In this document: positions 11,825 through 24,100 of the stretch, in pieces | How positions within the stretch are numbered: the first letter of the stretch is position 1 | How the letters are laid out: each line of letters starts with the position of its first letter | Source: Meandrina meandrites | Taxonomy: Eukaryota > Cnidaria > Anthozoa > Scleractinia > Meandrinidae | DNA length: 64,000 bases | Direction of reading: 5' to 3' | Assembly: GCA_963693305.1 (NCBI GenBank) | Contig: OY855903.1 | Span: forward strand, 54,873,150-54,937,149 | Notes under the pieces: generated by a model | What the model was told of the DNA's origin: nothing | Seen by the model: only the letters and a program-made list of their open reading frames with translations | Database searches by the model: none | Position numbers and translations under genes: made by a program

Positions 11825-13064
11825 ATGATGTTCAGGAACCTTGTTTTCCTCAAATTGTTTGTGGCGCTTCTTCAGGGAATATTCAGTGCATCCCAGCCTG
11901 TCACAGAAAACAATCATGTTTTGGTGGGTCATGTTTTTCAACAGTTATACGCCAGAGACTGGTTCGACTGTATTCAGGCCTGTCATGATGAACCAAGATG
12001 CATCTCGTACAACTACGAGAGATCAGCAGGCGCCAATGGTCTGTGTGAATTGAATCACTGTGGAGTTGAAGACTTGTGCGACAGAGAAAAGTACCTTATC
12101 TATTCAACGGGCTTTGTATTTCAGCAGATAAGGGAAAACAAGGTTAGTTGGTTATAAATCAAGCAATTTTCGTCACCAATTAAACCTACTTCTTGTGTCA
12201 AGTTGAGGAAGAACTAGAAATGCATTTTGCTTTGCAATTACTCAAGACGAGGTGCCGAGGAACAAACGGTGCTGTTCCTGAATTTGCAATTGTGTTGCAT
12301 AAAAATGTCTACCCGGGGCATAAATTTGCACCGGGTTATTGTTTAGTGGGATAGTGTAACCTGCCAAAATATTGCTGGATAACCTACGATAGTTAGGTTT
12401 CCCACCCAGAAGGAGTAGACATACTCATAGCTATAGAACTGAAGTTAAGCGCCGATATTTTTAAAAGCCACAGACTTATTTCACTCTCTTGCGTCCCGAT
12501 CTTCATGCTTCCCATTGCTGTATGTGTGGACCCCTACCAACTTCTTTTTCCCCACTCTTTCGTCCTCTTATACTTAAATGCATCAATATTACTACCGTTT
12601 ACAAAAACTACAAAACAAAAATTGCATTAAACGACTGCCCAATCGTTTTGTGTACAAGCTGTGGTCATTTGCTTGACATAACAGCCTACCATAGCAACAG
12701 TATTACTTGACAAAAGCACAAAATTAAGTAGCCAAAAGCTCGAAAACGAGCTCGGTATTTTGTACAATCGGTTAATGACCAGCATGTCAAAAGACATTTT
12801 TTTGCCAAGAGAGTTCAAAACCGCTTTAAGCGACACCGTTTTGATGAGCAAGAAAATTTACAGGCGAAAACCGTTCTTGATGTGTTGCCGTGTCACTGGT
12901 TCTGTTGATTCTGTTACTTAATATCCCCTAGTTATCTCTTCATTAATTAAAACATCGAAGAAAGGTGTAGAAGTTGTTATTTTTGTTGTGAGTAAAAAAA
13001 CAATACCGATTATTACCATTATTATGACGTAATGCTACGTTTTGGCATTTTATAATTCTTTTTG

Positions 13065-13065
13065 T

Positions 13066-13136
<71 letters not shown>

Positions 13137-13150
13137 TTCATTTATTTATT
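13065..13150. repeat. (TTTA)n microsatellite
   Basis: About 21 tandem TTTA units in intron 1 of copy A. Confidence 0.95.
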
Positions 13151-13305
13151 ACTCCCTAGAATGGAAAGACCTGGGGTATAGTTGATCAAAATCCCAGGAC
13201 AAGACCACCAGACTCAGGTACTTGAACGTTGTATATGAAATATTGCACTTTTGCATATTTCGAACAAATTGCTCATGTCTATCTATATTATAAACAGGAC
13301 AAATA

Positions 13306-13376
13306 CTGGAAAAATCAGGTGCCCCGAGCGGGATTCGAACTCATGAATTCCGCTCGGGGCATCTGACTTTTTCCAG
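13306..13376. repeat. long hairpin with tRNA T-arm-like loop
   Basis: Arms of 26-27 nt (ctggaaaaatcag plus tgccccgagcgg against the complement) enclose an 18-nt loop containing gattcgaactc, the complement of a tRNA T-loop. The inner 12 bp pair perfectly. It lies in intron 1 of copy A and is not a functional tRNA. Confidence 0.7.
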
Positions 13377-16305
13377 CAGTTATATTCTTTATATATAGAC
13401 AGGCGTATCAGGGTTTGGTTCTCTGATGACAAACAATTTGTTTTGTACATTGCAAGTAAAATTGTCACACCATTCTAACAGCTGGTGACATTACTTGAGG
13501 ATCATTTCGGAAACAATGAGGGCCGATTTCGGGCACGGGATAATTCCAAGGTCAATTTGGGAGATCATTTCGAGGTGGGATCATAACTGGGTTGGGGATC
13601 ACTTCGGAGGATATACATGTCCCTCGATCACGTCATAGGTAGCTTTAGTTAAGATATATTTAAAACCTAGTGTAGATAGCAGTTTTTGAAACCTTTCCAC
13701 TCACTTTTGTCCGTGGTTGTAGGTGACGCAATATTATTATTTTTTGGCCATTTAAATTATATAATGCGGCCAATTTTATATCAACTGTAAAATTTACACA
13801 TTATTTGACTGAGAAATTGTATTTCATTTTTTTTTTTTTTGCAGACTATGCTTTTCAGTTCCCACACAAAGGAACAGATGACTATATTCAATTATGGGGT
13901 ATGCCCAGTTTGACGCAGTTTACGTTGTGTTTGTGGACGCACTCAAATGATACTGCTTCTGTTGGAACTCTTTTCAGCTATGCAGTACCCAAGCAGTCTA
14001 ATGAAATTGTGATTTTGATCGACAAAGGTTTTCATCTGCAAATTAATGGCCAGAGCAGGTTTGTTGTTCTATTCAACGAGAAAAGGTCATATCGTGAAAA
14101 ATATAAAACATCGCTTTGTATCCCGTTCTAATGCACGACAATCTCAGAATGTGGCCCAACTTGTTTTCTTTTGTGTTGTAATTACCTGTCTGCTCACGTA
14201 CAGTACGGTCTGGTTCTTAGACCTTCGTCATATTTTATGACAATTTTTAAAAGTCACACCTTGGTGCGTGGTAATGGGAATAGAAATGCGCAAAAGATTT
14301 AAGATAATCAAGCAAGGATATTTTCAGTAAAGGATTTAGGTCACCTGATTGGCCACGTCCCTACAGTTCGAGAAAACCATTGTTAATGATTCTCGACATT
14401 TGTCGCATTGAAAGATAAAGTTTTATTAGAGCGTTTTGTAATGCTAAATGGCCAATTTTATTTGGGGAACAGCTGCTTGGAAAAATATATCATTGCGCGT
14501 GCGGAAATAGTGTCAGTCCCAAAACGCGAGTTAGAATTTTAAATCCCTAAAACTCCAAAGAAACAAGGTCGATTTCCGATTACTTTTACGAATCAGAGAT
14601 GTCGTAGCCGTCTTTATAATTTGACGTATGAAATTACCGTTTCCACGAAAAAAGGGAAACACTATTGAAGAAAGTCTGTAAATATGAGTGCTTATTACGT
14701 CGTAACTCGTGTAATAATGCGAATGCCATTAAAAAGGACACGTCACATTACGCAGGTTGACGTCTTTTATCTATTGCCGCTAATTTTAATTTTCAAATTT
14801 ATCCACCGTTTGAGTTTTAGGAGTTTGTCTTTTCTGGTCACGTGACTTGTTAAACATGGCCGTGACTTGCAACTCTTGGGGGAATCTTCCATGGAAGAAA
14901 CCTGTGCAAAAAGCTTGTCCGTATGAGGTCTGGTTTCCAGTTAGAAACGTTCCTTAGTAACAAATTGTTAGATAAGAGTCACCCCCTAACAAGGCATTAA
15001 AAAAATTTCCCTCATTCCGACCGGCGTTTCAAAGTAAGTACTAGTGGCCATTACCCTAATATGACGTCGGCTCTTCAGTTGATCACTTACTGATGGAAGT
15101 TTCTAGTCGTGAAATTTACACGCAAAAGGTTAGGCGAGGTTAGTCACGTGTTTGAAATATGATATGAACTACATAAAAGATTTGGATGGTTCAGTTTTGG
15201 TCACGATTTACTTTCAATTTCAATTTCACAGATAGCTCTTATTGCTTTTATTGTTGACCAACCGCTGTAAAATGTGAAGAGAACCAGGCCTTTGTTTACT
15301 TGAGTGGCGTTTCAGTCTCACCTACGAAAAATGCCATTCGGAGTCTTTTGACTATCATTTCGTACATCGTACGACTTTTAAGTCTTAAAAAATCTGTAAA
15401 GAGATGTTTCCTTTAAATTTCAACTAGTCTAAAGCCAGCTATTTCAACTGCGTTGGTTCGAAATCTTTGTTTATGTATAATGTTGAAGAGTTGTTCATTG
15501 ACGTAATTCGCGTTTGTTTTGGTTTTGCATTACCACGCTAAGTGATTGCTTTAATAAACTTCCGCCACTTTCCAAACCAGTCAGAAGCAAAACCAAAACA
15601 AATCGTGACGCACTCGCATACAATATCCCGTGCTACATGTCTTTGCTTCGAGTTTAAATTGGCTTACTAGATTGTCTGTGTCCGTTGTGATTGCCTATGC
15701 TGACTACTCTAGCTTAGTTTTTTTCACACTCAATCGAAAATCGCACCAAACAGGCCAACAAAAAGGATTTACATATGTTTCTCTGTTTATATCACTTTTT
15801 TTAAGAGCGAAATCATTGTCAGCAAATGATGGAATGTGGCACCATTTGTGCGTGTGCTGGAACAACACAAAGGGCGTTTGGAAATTTTACAAAGATGGCA
15901 ACCAGATACTTCAGGGCCTAGGACTCAAAACAGGTCACAAAATACAACCAAACGGTTCTTTTATCCTTGCTCAAGAGCAAGACTCACTGGGAGGTCATTT
16001 CGATAAACATCAATCATTCCAAGGAACGCTGACGAACGTAAACATGTGGGACCACGTGCTTCCTCCAGAGAAAATTTATCACCTATCACAGTCATGCTTG
16101 TCAGGGAGGGGAACGTGTATAAGTGGTCTGATTTCAAACATGGTCTTAAAGGCAAACCCAGGGTTGTTATTCCATCACCTTGTATCTTCAACTGATTAGT
16201 GCCTCAGTTTAAAGTCAAACGAATCGAAGTGTAGTTTATGAGATATTAATCATAATCCTAAAGCTATGTATACTTTGTAAAAGGGATCACTTAATTAATA
16301 ATTAA

Positions 16306-16475
16306 ATAAATACCTATGCATTTGTTGCGGTTTGAGTGGTATTAGGGACCTTCAGATACTTAAATACGTTTGCATTTGTTGCAGTTTGAGTGGTATTAGG
16401 GACCTTCAGATACTTAAATAAATACTTTTGCATTTGTTGTGGTTTGAGTGCTATTAGGGACCTTCAGATACTTAA
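16306..16475. repeat. about 55-bp tandem repeat, three units (fourth at 16860-16915)
   Basis: Units contain gcatttgttgcggtttgagtg, ggtattagggaccttcagat and taaataaatac. A TTAA-flanked MITE (16476-16859) has inserted before the fourth unit. Confidence 0.85.
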
Positions 16476-16859
16476 AGGGGCACTGTCACGTAACATAACC
16501 TCAAAAATTCAACAGCCCCAAGACATGTTTACACCATTGGGAACCTATCAACAGTGGTCAAGTTTTCTTAAAATTACTATACCAGTGTACTGAAGCTAAA
16601 GACAGAGTGATATTACTGTGATGCCATTGGGAGCTTTAGATCTCAACTTGAAAAAGTCAGCCTGACTTTTTCAAGTTCTGCCCTTGTGGTTTGGAAAAGT
16701 TGATGAAAGCTATTTACGGTCAAACTCTTCTTTAAACAATTTGCTAGATATCCTTCCCTTTACGTTCTAGGAGCATTTCCTGCATGGTTGAAAGTACTTA
16801 GTCGTAATTTTGGTGCCGTTTTACTGAAAAAGTAAAAAAATGTCAGGGACAGTGTCCCT
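16476..16859. mobile_element. 384-bp MITE, TTAA target site (family copy 1)
   Basis: Termini AGGGGCACTGTCACG and the complement of AGGGACACTGTC, flanked by TTAA at 16472-16475 and 16860-16863. Same family as 17762-19152 and 58682-59065. An internal inverted repeat, cttgaaaaagtcag / ctgactttttcaag, forms a hairpin near 16648-16675. piggyBac-type target preference; no coding capacity. Confidence 0.9.
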
Positions 16860-16903
16860 TTAAATAAATACGTTTGCGTTTGTTGCGGTTTGAGTGGTAT
16901 TAG

Positions 16904-17095
16904 GGACCTTAGCTTCAGATCGGAGTAAGAGTATGAGATTTAGTACGAGTACAACTTCTCAAACCTGGCGCTTTTGCATCATTCCAATCTCGTACCAATG
17001 GTCTCCTTTTCAACAGGGAGGAGTGATGGCTGCGGGAACGTAACTGGATTTAAATTCAAAAATCGTACTCGTACTCCAATCTGAAGGTCCCTATT
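16904..17095. mobile_element. fold-back MITE
   Basis: Inverted ends tagggacctt(agc)ttcagatcggagt and the complement of actccaatctgaaggtccct. The left end coincides with the end of the satellite unit, so this element may be the source of the gggacctt part of the satellite. Confidence 0.6.
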
Positions 17096-17761
17096 CTGAG
17101 GATGCCGGGCCCGTGTCATGTTTGGAGGTAGATGAGGCCGGTAGTCGGTCGGTAGTCCTGGGAGTTCAAAAAAATTAAGAGAACGATAAACAAAACAGGA
17201 ATAGCCAGTTCCAGACGTTCGGTTAGTTGGGGAGCAGCGCGAAAAACGGGATTAACGCGACGAATGACAAGTGGAAAAAATGGCGAGTGGCTTGAGACAA
17301 GAAAGAAAGGGAACGCCTCTGAACATTCTAACAAAAGCTCGTTCCAGTATCGCTCGCCTTCTCCCTCATACCCCTCCAATTAATTTTCGCTTGCCGGTTT
17401 TTCACGCTGCCAACTTGCCAAACGCTTGCAACAGGCTAATACAGGAATAAATTATCCCCAACGGCATCTCCAGTACAAATAAACGTAACGAGAAAGTCCT
17501 GGAAAATTTTGTTCTCAGTAGAGTTTATAGGTTTGGAAGGCCAAATTTCCCAAGCAGTTGCAATAAAAAGATACCGTACAAAAAGAGACGGAATGTATTC
17601 GCATTACCGAGGTATAGTTTTTTATAACTTTTTGGTCTCTTTCTTTCCCTTATTTGCCAGGCGTGCGTACTATAGCGTGTCCGTGACGAGAGGTTCGACT
17701 GTAGTTTGTAACCCCTCTTAAAGAGCGTGGAGTAAGCGAGGTTAATTGAAGTGGTCTTTAA

Positions 17762-19152
17762 AGGGACACTGTCACGAGCATAACTTCAAAAATTCAACAG
17801 CCCAAAAACATGTTTACACCATTGGAAACCTATTAACAGTGTTAAGTTTTCTTAAAATTACTATGCCATCGGGAGCTTTTTATCTCTTAGGGTTTTATCT
17901 CTCTTATTTTCAAGTTCTGTCCTTGTGGTTTGCAAAACTTGATGAAAGCTATTTACGGTCACCCTCTTCTTTAAGCAATTGGCTAGATATCCTTCCCTTT
18001 AAGGTCGCCACACACGAGGGGACCAGTCGCAGGGACTGGTCGCAGGGACCGGTCGCAGGGACTGGTCCCCTGTAGAGTTTACACGATGGAATGAGTCGCG
18101 GGGACCAGTCCCTTGAAGGGTTCACACGCTGGGACCTGTTTCGCAGCAAGATGGCAGTATTTATGGCGTTTTCAATATATAAAACAAGATAATCACCTTG
18201 TGGAGATGGAAAATTATTATTATTATTCCTATTATTGTTCATATCTGAGCGTGTTTTAAAAACATGGAATGTTGACAATGTTCGAAATCCGCTCGTATTT
18301 TATAATATCGGGTTCCCTTTCGGTGTTTTTATACCTGAAAAAAAATAAATGAATAAATTGCATCATTTCATCAAACACTGCAAAAGTATAGTATTCTCCA
18401 GGCTAGCTGAAAAAAACATCCGATCAAATTTGCATAACATAAACCGGATGTCACGCATTCTCTTCATGAAATGGCGCAAAAACACGCTAGCGACAGCTAG
18501 CGAGAAAATTTGGCGGGAATTTTGTTTTCATCGAGTAAAAATGGCTTCGAGAGCTGCGAAGAAAAAGTCTCTGTTGCTCCTGATGATGATGAAAGACGAA
18601 GAATTGCCGGTTTCTTATGAACGAAGAATCAATTACCATTCGTGTACTGGTGACGCTCCAATCTTCAATATTAATGCCAACAGTCTGTTCAGTAGTATTC
18701 TGTTCAATCTGTTCACTACTCTGTTCAGGCATCGCCATCTTCAAACACGAACGTGCAGAATTGTGGGAGCTCAAAATGCTGATCAGCGATTGGTTGATTT
18801 TTAATTGGTCGCAGGGACCAGTCCCACGACCCTGTTCACACGAGGGACCAAGCAAAATATTGCGGGGACCAGTCCCTGCGACTGGTCCCACGAATTCAAA
18901 CCAGTTTGAATTCTTGGGACCGATTTCGGGGACCAAAATTCAGTCCCTGCGACCGGATTTTTGACGAAAATTGGCCTGTTCACACGATGGGACTTGGTCG
19001 CAGGGACCAGTCCCTGCGACCGGTCCCTGCGACCAGTCCCCTCGTGTGTGGCGACCTTTATGTTCTAGGAACATTTCCTGTGTGGTTGAAAGTGCTTAGT
19101 CGTAATTTTGGTGCCGTTTTACTAAAATAAAAATGTCCGTGACAGTGTCCCT
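17762..19152. mobile_element. TTAA MITE family copy 2, interrupted by a Harbinger-like element
   Basis: Ends AGGGACACTGTCACG and complement, flanked by TTAA at 17758-17761 and 19153-19156. The family sequence is continuous except for the insertion at 18002-19057; copy 1 shows the empty site (ccctttacgttctagg). Confidence 0.9.
18002..19057. mobile_element. PIF/Harbinger-like non-autonomous element nested in a MITE
   Basis: Inverted ends AGGTCGCCACACACGAGGGG and complement, flanked by TTA on both sides (17999-18001 and 19058-19060), the 3-bp TWA-type duplication typical of PIF/Harbinger. The subterminal regions are short arrays of cagggac(c/t)(a/g)gtc-type units. The 700-bp interior has no transposase; frames of up to 151 codons there show no domain. 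Confidence 0.85.
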
Positions 19153-19156
19153 TTAA

Positions 19157-21168
19157 GTGGTGGTTTATGAGGTTACCTTGTACTATACTGGTCGATGAAC
19201 AAAAATAGGTGCTAAACGCAGATCTTCTCTAACAAAAGCTGCGTCACACCGGTACCTTCTCGAAAAAACGGAGGGGAGTTTATTTACAACTTGATCTTTT
19301 GAACCCAGTCTTTATTCGAGGCCAGGTATTCAATCGAAGAAGAGAAGTATCTGCATTTAAAGCCTATTGGAGGGAAGCGATCACGTGTCGTTCAATATGC
19401 GCAGCATGACTGCAGTGTCATGCCGTTTCCTAGCAACATGGATTTTAACCGGAAGGCACTAAAAATCATTTGCCTCTCTTCAGTTATTCCTAAGGCATCA
19501 AAAACAGATGTAAGTGATCACATCACCGAATATCTCATGTCTTAAAGGAGAGCCGAGGTACGTATTTTAATTGCAACCATAAAAATGTCAGACCAAGAAA
19601 ATCTTATTGAAGATAAAATTTAACTCTTCGCATTTTATGCGCTACCCTCTAAAAAAATACCGTAATCTCGTAATCTGGAAATAAAAATTTCTATTGACGT
19701 TTATTTTATTATTGATATTTTCGTGTAACAGGTTAAATCGTTAAAAGCAGCGAGGCATTTATCCACTCACGTTAAAACCAACCTTTTTCTGGAGGCCGAG
19801 CAAAATTGAGATGAAAGTGGAAATACGAAAAGATTTCCTTTCTGAAATTAAAAGTATCCGCTAAGACGTTCGAGTCTTCTCCGTGGAAAAATGAATAAAT
19901 CTACAGGATTTAATAACAGACGTCTAAAAAAATTAAACTGAAAAATTCAAATTATTGGCGAAGTGTTTTCCTATACTGAAAAGCTAGACAACGGCGCAAA
20001 AGTGCATAATTAAAAGTTTAAACTGGCAAAGCTCACAAAACCATAGTTAAATAATTATTTTGTAGCTTTCAGCGACCCTTTTCATCATATAGGTAATAAT
20101 TAGTATAAGCAATTTCATAATTGTTTTAGGAGACAAAAAAGTTCTTGATTACCAACGCAAAGAACTAAAATAGCCTGAAGCAATAACTTTCAAGTAGTAT
20201 AAGGACAAACAAAATGAATTACCGTTTACTTGGAAGCAGAAGGAAATAAAATAAGCACTTTTTTGTGCCTTCTTTAAGTTGATGTCAAAACTTGCCAAAA
20301 AATGTTGTTTACGATGTTTATCAGAAAAACATGAATGGTTTTAAATCACAAATATGAAAACAATGAAACTCACAACTCAAGTATGTGACAGATATAATTT
20401 TATCGCGCCAACTTTACCTGCAAAGTGTTTTATCGTTTGGCTTTGCAAAGTACAAAGGGAAGCTAAGTATTTTTACTTATTTTTGAAAACTAAAATGTGA
20501 ACAATTATTAATCTGTTGTCCATGTAATAATTCACAGTTCGTTTCTTTGTTAACTGAGTTGCCATTTATCGATATTTTTTCCTGTGAGTCTAGACGAAAT
20601 GAAATAACGTAGCTATTTGATGGTTTCATTGTTTTCTCCCCAGTTACATTGCCTTCAGTGCAATTCTCGCAACCAAAGTGTTTGTTTCTACATGTCGCAA
20701 GTTAGTGTTTTTTATAGTGAGAAAAAAAAAACTCAAATTAAAAAAAGATAGCAAGCTTCTTATCTATTTTTTCCGAAGTAAGATAAGCTGTAAGTGCAAT
20801 AAAGGGTTAATACAATGATACCTTTCAAAATATGCGCTTATTATTCCTTTGTATTTTTTTCACTTTAGAAATAATCAGTTTTGCCTTCTTGTTTTGTCTT
20901 CAGATTTTTCTAATTGGAATGACTCTTCAAAATTACAATTTATTTTGAGCTATTGTTTTTCTCTAGCATTTCTTAATAAACCGCTGATCAGCGTTTCACA
21001 CAAGAAAATATACCCAGCATGGGTCTCAAGGGTCGTACTACACGCTAAACTGCATTTCATATCTCGTATAAGGACACCACTTTGTTTTCCATAACATAAT
21101 GTTATGTTTTCCATAAAATTTCATATATTTCAGAGACGAAAGCCCTGACACCGTCTTTCTCCGATGCA
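19157..21168. other. intergenic stretch upstream of copy B
   Basis: No gene seen. It contains a short relic of a PAN exon at about 21003-21035. An acceptor-like tatatttcag at 21125-21133, also present before copy C, suggests that an untranslated 5' exon lies somewhere upstream. Confidence 0.45.
21003..21035 (+). pseudogene. relic fragment of the PAN exon
   Basis: The segment aatatacccagcatgggtct plus caagggtc matches the start of the PAN exon of copy B at about 21244-21274 with few changes and then loses similarity. A short partial duplication. Confidence 0.6.
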
Positions 21169-24100
21169 ATGAAAGCTTACTTGGCCTTTTTCACATATTT
21201 TATGCTTACGAATGAGACTACTAGCCAATGTATGACAGAGCATAATATACCCGGCATGGCTCTCAAGGGTCACACTTTTAAAAAGTCTGTGGTGAAGGCC
21301 CCGTATGTGTGCGACTTCAAATGTGAACAAGACGTCAGATGCCAGAGCTTTAATTATGTCATTCAGGACAACGTCTGTGAGCTGAACAATCAAACGAAAG
21401 AAGAGAAACCGCAGTATTTTGTTCGAGATCCAGAACGGTTCTACATAAAGCGTCTATCCACAGTACCCAGGAAAGGTAAGTTTTGTACGTACGCTTGTAC
21501 TAAATTTATGCGAGTTTCCTTAAACAAAATCACAGCAATTACAGGGGAACTAAAGAAGAAAAACCGGAGCATTTTTTCGAAATGGAGAACGGTTCCTGCA
21601 TAAAGCATCTATCTACAGCACCCAGTGTCCTTAACTATGACGTCATGGCCATCCTTCCCGAAAAGAAGTTCCGAAGGTGATAGCTCTTAATCGAGGCCGC
21701 CTGCCTTAACTCAAAGTTTGCTTTTTAATCTAATGGCTTCTCGTGGAATAAGAAAATAATTTTATTTTCATTTGTCACATTCTTAAATTTCCTTTGGGAA
21801 AGCTGGGACATTTTTTTTAAAAAAAAATTCAGTCATACTAATAAAAATGATCGAAATTTGGGAGCGTTGTTAACCTAAGTATGTGGATGGATTTTTTTCC
21901 CCGCAGACTATGCTTTCCAATTCCTAAACAATGAAAGTTATGATTTTGCTCAGGTGGGAGGATTGCCAAAACTGACGCAATTCACACTCTGTTTCTGGAT
22001 GCAGTCCGACGACACTAAGAACAAAGGATGTCCAATCAGCTATGCCTTACAAGAGGAAGACAATGAACTGATTATTTACAACTACAGAGCAATTAGACTC
22101 GCGATTGGTGGCCGTTTTAAGTAAGTAAAGAAAACAACTCCAATACTTAAATCATCCTCTTTATTACAATTATTATTTGCATTTCAACATGCGGTAAAAA
22201 AATCTTTCAACTCAAGTACAAAGTCTCTATTCATACTGGCACGCGATTCATTCAGAGGTAATAAAAATATTGGAAATCTGCAAGTGAAAAACGTTGTTAA
22301 ACTATTTAACGATTGTTTTGGAAAACTGCCGAGATCTCCGCTCAACTTTGGTCCTTTCGAATTGCAACTTGATATGGACTCCATAACATCTTGCATACAA
22401 ATAAAAACGAAAAGAAAGATTAGTACATTGTTTAGTGCAAATGATAAAATTGCTCATCCTAATTTATTAACATTCCAAAGTGTCTACTTTTGTACTTGAA
22501 ATAAATTATAGTTAACCTGGCGCAAACAATAAACTTTAGAAAATTGTAATTCGCTCTCTCGTTTGGAAACTCGCCTACTTTGAATCCAACATGTTGTTAA
22601 AATGGTTTTGGCTTTCACCATATTCTGCCATTGTGAATGCTGCTTTGCTTCTTCTAAGACGATAGAACTGCGTCTGGGACTATAACTGTACAATAACGAT
22701 TTATAGCGGAGCTCCTGCGCGCGAAGCGCGCCAGCGGAGCACCATGGGTAAGAATTTTTGGTAAACCCATGAGGGCAAGAAAATTTGGTGCGTACGTCCG
22801 CACGCCCTCCCGTACAGACTCTCCGGGAGGGGGAGTGGAGTCCTAAGGCAGCCCGACCGGGGGTGGGGGGAGGAAAATAGGCCAAGGGAGATGGGGAGCC
22901 GATGAATGCTCCCTTATCCCTGCGTACAACTTTGACATCCATGTTATGATCAATTGACAGCTGTCAAAACAAGGTATCCGCTGACCGATACCACGTGGCC
23001 ATATCGCGGGCTCACATGTGGAGCTATCGAGGTCACGTGTTTTTGTGAAGTTGATGTTGATGTTTTTGTGATGGTTTTCTAGTTGAACGCGGGCTCAAGT
23101 CGTAGTTTTTTTAAAAAATTTTTTGATTATCGCATTATTTCAGATTTAAATAAAGGGCAAAGTTAATAATCGAGGAGCTCAGCTTTTAGGCTTAGCTAAA
23201 TCTATTTTAAAAAGTTTTTTCTCATGTTAAAAAAATGATCTGGACATTTCATTTCAACTTAAACGAAGCGATTGTATGAAAAGGCGGTAAACTCGTTTGC
23301 ACGTTGTTCACTGCTGAATTGAAAGACGGAAAGAAAGCGTGCTGGAGGACATAGATCTTCGTGAATATTTCTCTCTTCTGATTTACTTTTCTACAGCATG
23401 GAAACTTATGCCAAGTGATTTAGGATAACCTCTTAACGGGAAGATCCGAAATAATTGTTGACCTGAAAATGATATATCGCGGGAGTACGAGTCAAAAACA
23501 GCGAGAGTTGAAGCACTGTCTTTGCTTCCTGCGGCTGACCAAGACTGGAAAATTAACTGAGCCAATATAAAAGTGTGCTCAGAGCCGGTCAAGTTGACTA
23601 AAGTGACGGATAAAAGACTGTTAAAAGTTACACCGAAAGGAAGAAAGATATTGATCTTCGCTGATAATTCAAATTATGTATATACCGTGGTGTGAGATTA
23701 TTACGAACATTGGACGAAACTACCGTTTTCGTTGCTTCGTCTCCGATGTTATTTGGCTGGTTTGAAAGCTTTGCCCTGCAGAATTTACAAGCCTTCTCAA
23801 AATATGAGGTAACAAACATAAATGTACACATTTTATTATGAGAATCTGTTTATACTTAATTTATGAGCAAATTCGATGTCGGTTTTCAGATCTTCCCGTC
23901 AATTATATTTCGTTAAAACGGCTGCTTTCAAACCTCTTACCCTTAATCACTTTTGTTCACTTTTGCCTATTAAACGTTTCGTTTCAAATATCGTGTTTTT
24001 TTTAGCTAGTGGAGTTAAGTTCTTAACTGTGAGGTTCATCGTTGGATTTTGAAAAGAATATTCAATTATTGAGCTACACGGATCAAAAACATGATTTCGC

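Larger units (their letters stand above)
11825..16195 (+). pseudogene. PAN/Apple-pentraxin secreted protein, copy A (decayed)
   Basis: Three exons recognisable against copies B and C. Exon 1 (11825-12142) encodes a hydrophobic signal peptide and a PAN/Apple module with conserved cysteines (C-x3-C, C-x-S-Y-N-Y, C-E-L-N). Exon 2 (13845-14058, exactly 214 nt as in B and C) encodes the first pentraxin strands (T-Q-F-T-L-C-L-W). Exon 3 (15806 to about 16195) carries the pentraxin core (W-H-H-L-C-V-C-W, K-D-G, Q-D-S-L-G-G-H-F). Two defects: the exon 1 donor AAG|GTTAGT is phase 0 while exon 2 needs phase 1, and exon 3 has lost one G in the G-run at about 16104-16106, shifting the last 30 codons out of frame relative to B and C. 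An unseen extra exon could repair the first defect; an assembly error could explain the second. Confidence 0.7.

Noticed and set aside
18349..18964. Frames of 115-151 codons inside the Harbinger-like element
   Set aside because: They run through the subterminal arrays, overlap on both strands and show no transposase motif.
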